A DNA stretch of 6,565 nt from an uncultured euryarchaeote (lineage in GTDB: Archaea > Thermoplasmatota > Poseidoniia > Poseidoniales > Thalassarchaeaceae), in assembly GCA_937876055.1 (NCBI GenBank), contig CALEIW010000096.1, positions 1 through 6,565 on the forward strand. Direction: 5' to 3'. The notes beneath the pieces were generated by a model that saw only the letters and a list, made by a program, of their open reading frames with translations, did not search any database and was not told the origin of the DNA. The translations under genes and the position numbers were made by a program. Positions 5,499 to 6,565 of this stretch are shown one piece after another; within the stretch, counting starts at the first letter, position 1, and every line of letters starts with the position of its first letter.

Positions 5499-6565
5499 TC
5501 ACGGGTCTTCATCATCACGCAAATCTTTGCCGAGAGAATTCAATCTTTCATCGAAATCATCTAGATCCAAAACTATGTTTTCAGGATGAATTAGATCACT
5601 ATCTTGCAATTGTTCTGCCATTTCGATTGCATCGAGTATGGCATCCTCAGCCTGAGATTCGTCAAGTAAATCTCCGGCATCATCGATTACATCTGCCTTC
5701 GGAGCCGGTGAAACTTCTCTAGAGTGGTCTCCTGATTTTTCCATGAATTCCTGCTTGAAGGATTCTAGATCGGTTGTTGGGCTCTCTATCAGTTCGGGTT
5801 TTTCTTTCTCGCTCGCATCAAATTTTGACATCCAGTCTCCAACTTCTTCAACAACAACCGTTGGGTTCTTACTTCTGTAATATTCTCTGTCTGCCTCAAT
5901 TCTGTGTCTTATTGCAAAGGCTACCGCGATTGTTCCGACAATACTGACAATTACGATTAGAATAGTTTGCAACCATCGCTGCAAAAAATTACTGAAAACA
6001 CTAGGCTCATCTGGGTCACCCGGTTTGGTTGGTTGCATACCATCAATTTGAGTTGAATGTTCTACAGTATGTTGAACTGCGGGGTCTCGGAACGATCTAA
6101 TTTCGACTGTTAGAATCGCATTTGAGTCAATCGGGACCTCACTAGGAACATCCATCCAAACCTCGAAAATTAGAATCCCATTTATTGGAACATCCAGAAC
6201 TTCGAATGATCTACCTTGGTTCGTTGAAGATTCTACTTCATTTGGAGGAATTACCCCAAAATCTGTAAAATCTGTGCATTCGACACCTACAACCAGTCCG
6301 TCGGGGCTATTTCCGATATTCTTCACTTCCCAATAACCGGTCAATCTTCCATCATTCACCTCAGCATCGGAGCGAATAATTTCCCAAGCGTGAACAGCTG
6401 CGATTGATACATCAAAACTAACCTCTGCAGGAACCCAGCCGTCGACCTCCAATTCTAGTGTTACTTTTCCGCTAATTCCCGCCTCTAATCCAATTGCGGC
6501 CCAAGCTGACACATCGATTCCGTGGACGGTTTGACCAGGGCCCAAAAATCGAGTATATTCTGTAA
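5499..6565 (-). CDS. Type I membrane protein with Ig-like ectodomain and acidic cytosolic tail, 5'-partial
   Basis: The frame is open to the right edge. A TTG at 6543-6545 is a possible start but falls inside what looks like the end of a beta-sandwich domain (about residues 1-50 counted from it), so the true N-terminus lies outside the window. Residues 51-167 form a second Ig-like module whose YWEVKNIGNSPDG segment resembles CARDB/NEW3-type domains (W-x-V-x-N-x-G-N). After a Pro-rich linker (171-181), one transmembrane helix lies at 191-211, followed by basic residues (R213, H214, R215) that place the C-terminus in the cytosol. The 137-residue tail is strongly acidic, especially 275-348, and probably largely disordered or helical. 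No catalytic motif is visible. It is likely an extracytoplasmic surface or adaptor protein of unknown role. The stop lies 15 nt before the rnhB GTG, so both are probably on one transcript. Confidence 0.85.
   Translation of the reverse strand, partial: TEYTRFLGPGQTVHGIDVSAWAAIGLEAGISGKVTLELEVDGWVPAEVSFDVSIAAVHAWEIIRSDAEVNDGRLTGYWEVKNIGNSPDGLVVGVECTDFTDFGVIPPNEVESSTNQGRSFEVLDVPINGILIFEVWMDVPSEVPIDSNAILTVEIRSFRDPAVQHTVEHSTQIDGMQPTKPGDPDEPSVFSNFLQRWLQTILIVIVSIVGTIAVAFAIRHRIEADREYYRSKNPTVVVEEVGDWMSKFDASEKEKPELIESPTTDLESFKQEFMEKSGDHSREVSPAPKADVIDDAGDLLDESQAEDAILDAIEMAEQLQDSDLIHPENIVLDLDDFDERLNSLGKDLRDDEDP

Noticed and set aside
5041..5589. 182-codon plus-strand open frame crossing rnhB and the upstream gene
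   Set aside because: It lies opposite conserved RNase HII coding sequence and crosses a gene boundary. Its composition is Ser-rich and shadow-like.
1..6565. CRISPR array, tRNA or rRNA genes, insertion sequence or integration site
   Set aside because: Both strands were read through. No regularly spaced direct repeats, cloverleaf-like segments, transposase motifs or flanking duplications were found.

Overview
The window looks like a piece of an archaeal chromosome, most likely a planktonic euryarchaeon of the Marine Group II/III (Poseidoniales-like) type. The direct evidence is an archaeal/eukaryotic-type glutamyl-tRNA synthetase, an archaeal-style RNase HII with a PCNA-binding-like C-terminus, two exported membrane-anchored proteins with Ig-like ectodomains (one ending in a cytosolic zinc ribbon), very tight gene packing, and no visible Shine-Dalgarno sequences. 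The lineage is an inference from gene style; no rRNA or other marker gene is present. The sequence is moderately AT-rich, with a few strikingly GC-rich palindromes at gene junctions.

Layout: (1) 2-862, plus strand: the 3' part of a gene of unknown function, possibly a catalytically degenerate DHH/RecJ-like protein (weak inference). (2) 863-2866, minus strand: a secreted/membrane protein of unknown function. It meets gene 1 tail to tail with no base between the stop codons. (3) 2867-2982: the only real intergenic region (116 bp), holding two overlapping GC-rich palindromes. (4) 2983-4725, minus: gltX (GluRS). (5) 4722-5483, minus: rnhB (RNase HII), overlapping the longest gltX frame by an ATGA. 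(6) 5499-6565, minus: the 3' part of a type I membrane protein, running off the right edge.

Genes 6, 5 and 4 form a compact same-strand cluster (15-nt gap, then 4-nt overlap) that is probably cotranscribed. The gene at 863-2866 lies on the same strand after a 116-bp gap and may have its own promoter. RNase HII removes ribonucleotides and RNA primers from DNA. GluRS charges tRNA(Glu), and in archaea usually also tRNA(Gln) for later amidation. The surface proteins have no obvious link to either task.

The most unusual non-coding observation is that gltX is bracketed by two near-perfect palindromes sharing the 9-mer GCCGTAGGC, in opposite orientation: one after its stop codon, the other between the rnhB stop and a plausible internal gltX start (Met10). 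No complete new defence, mobile or biosynthetic system can be supported. There is no CRISPR array, transposase, tRNA or rRNA in the window.
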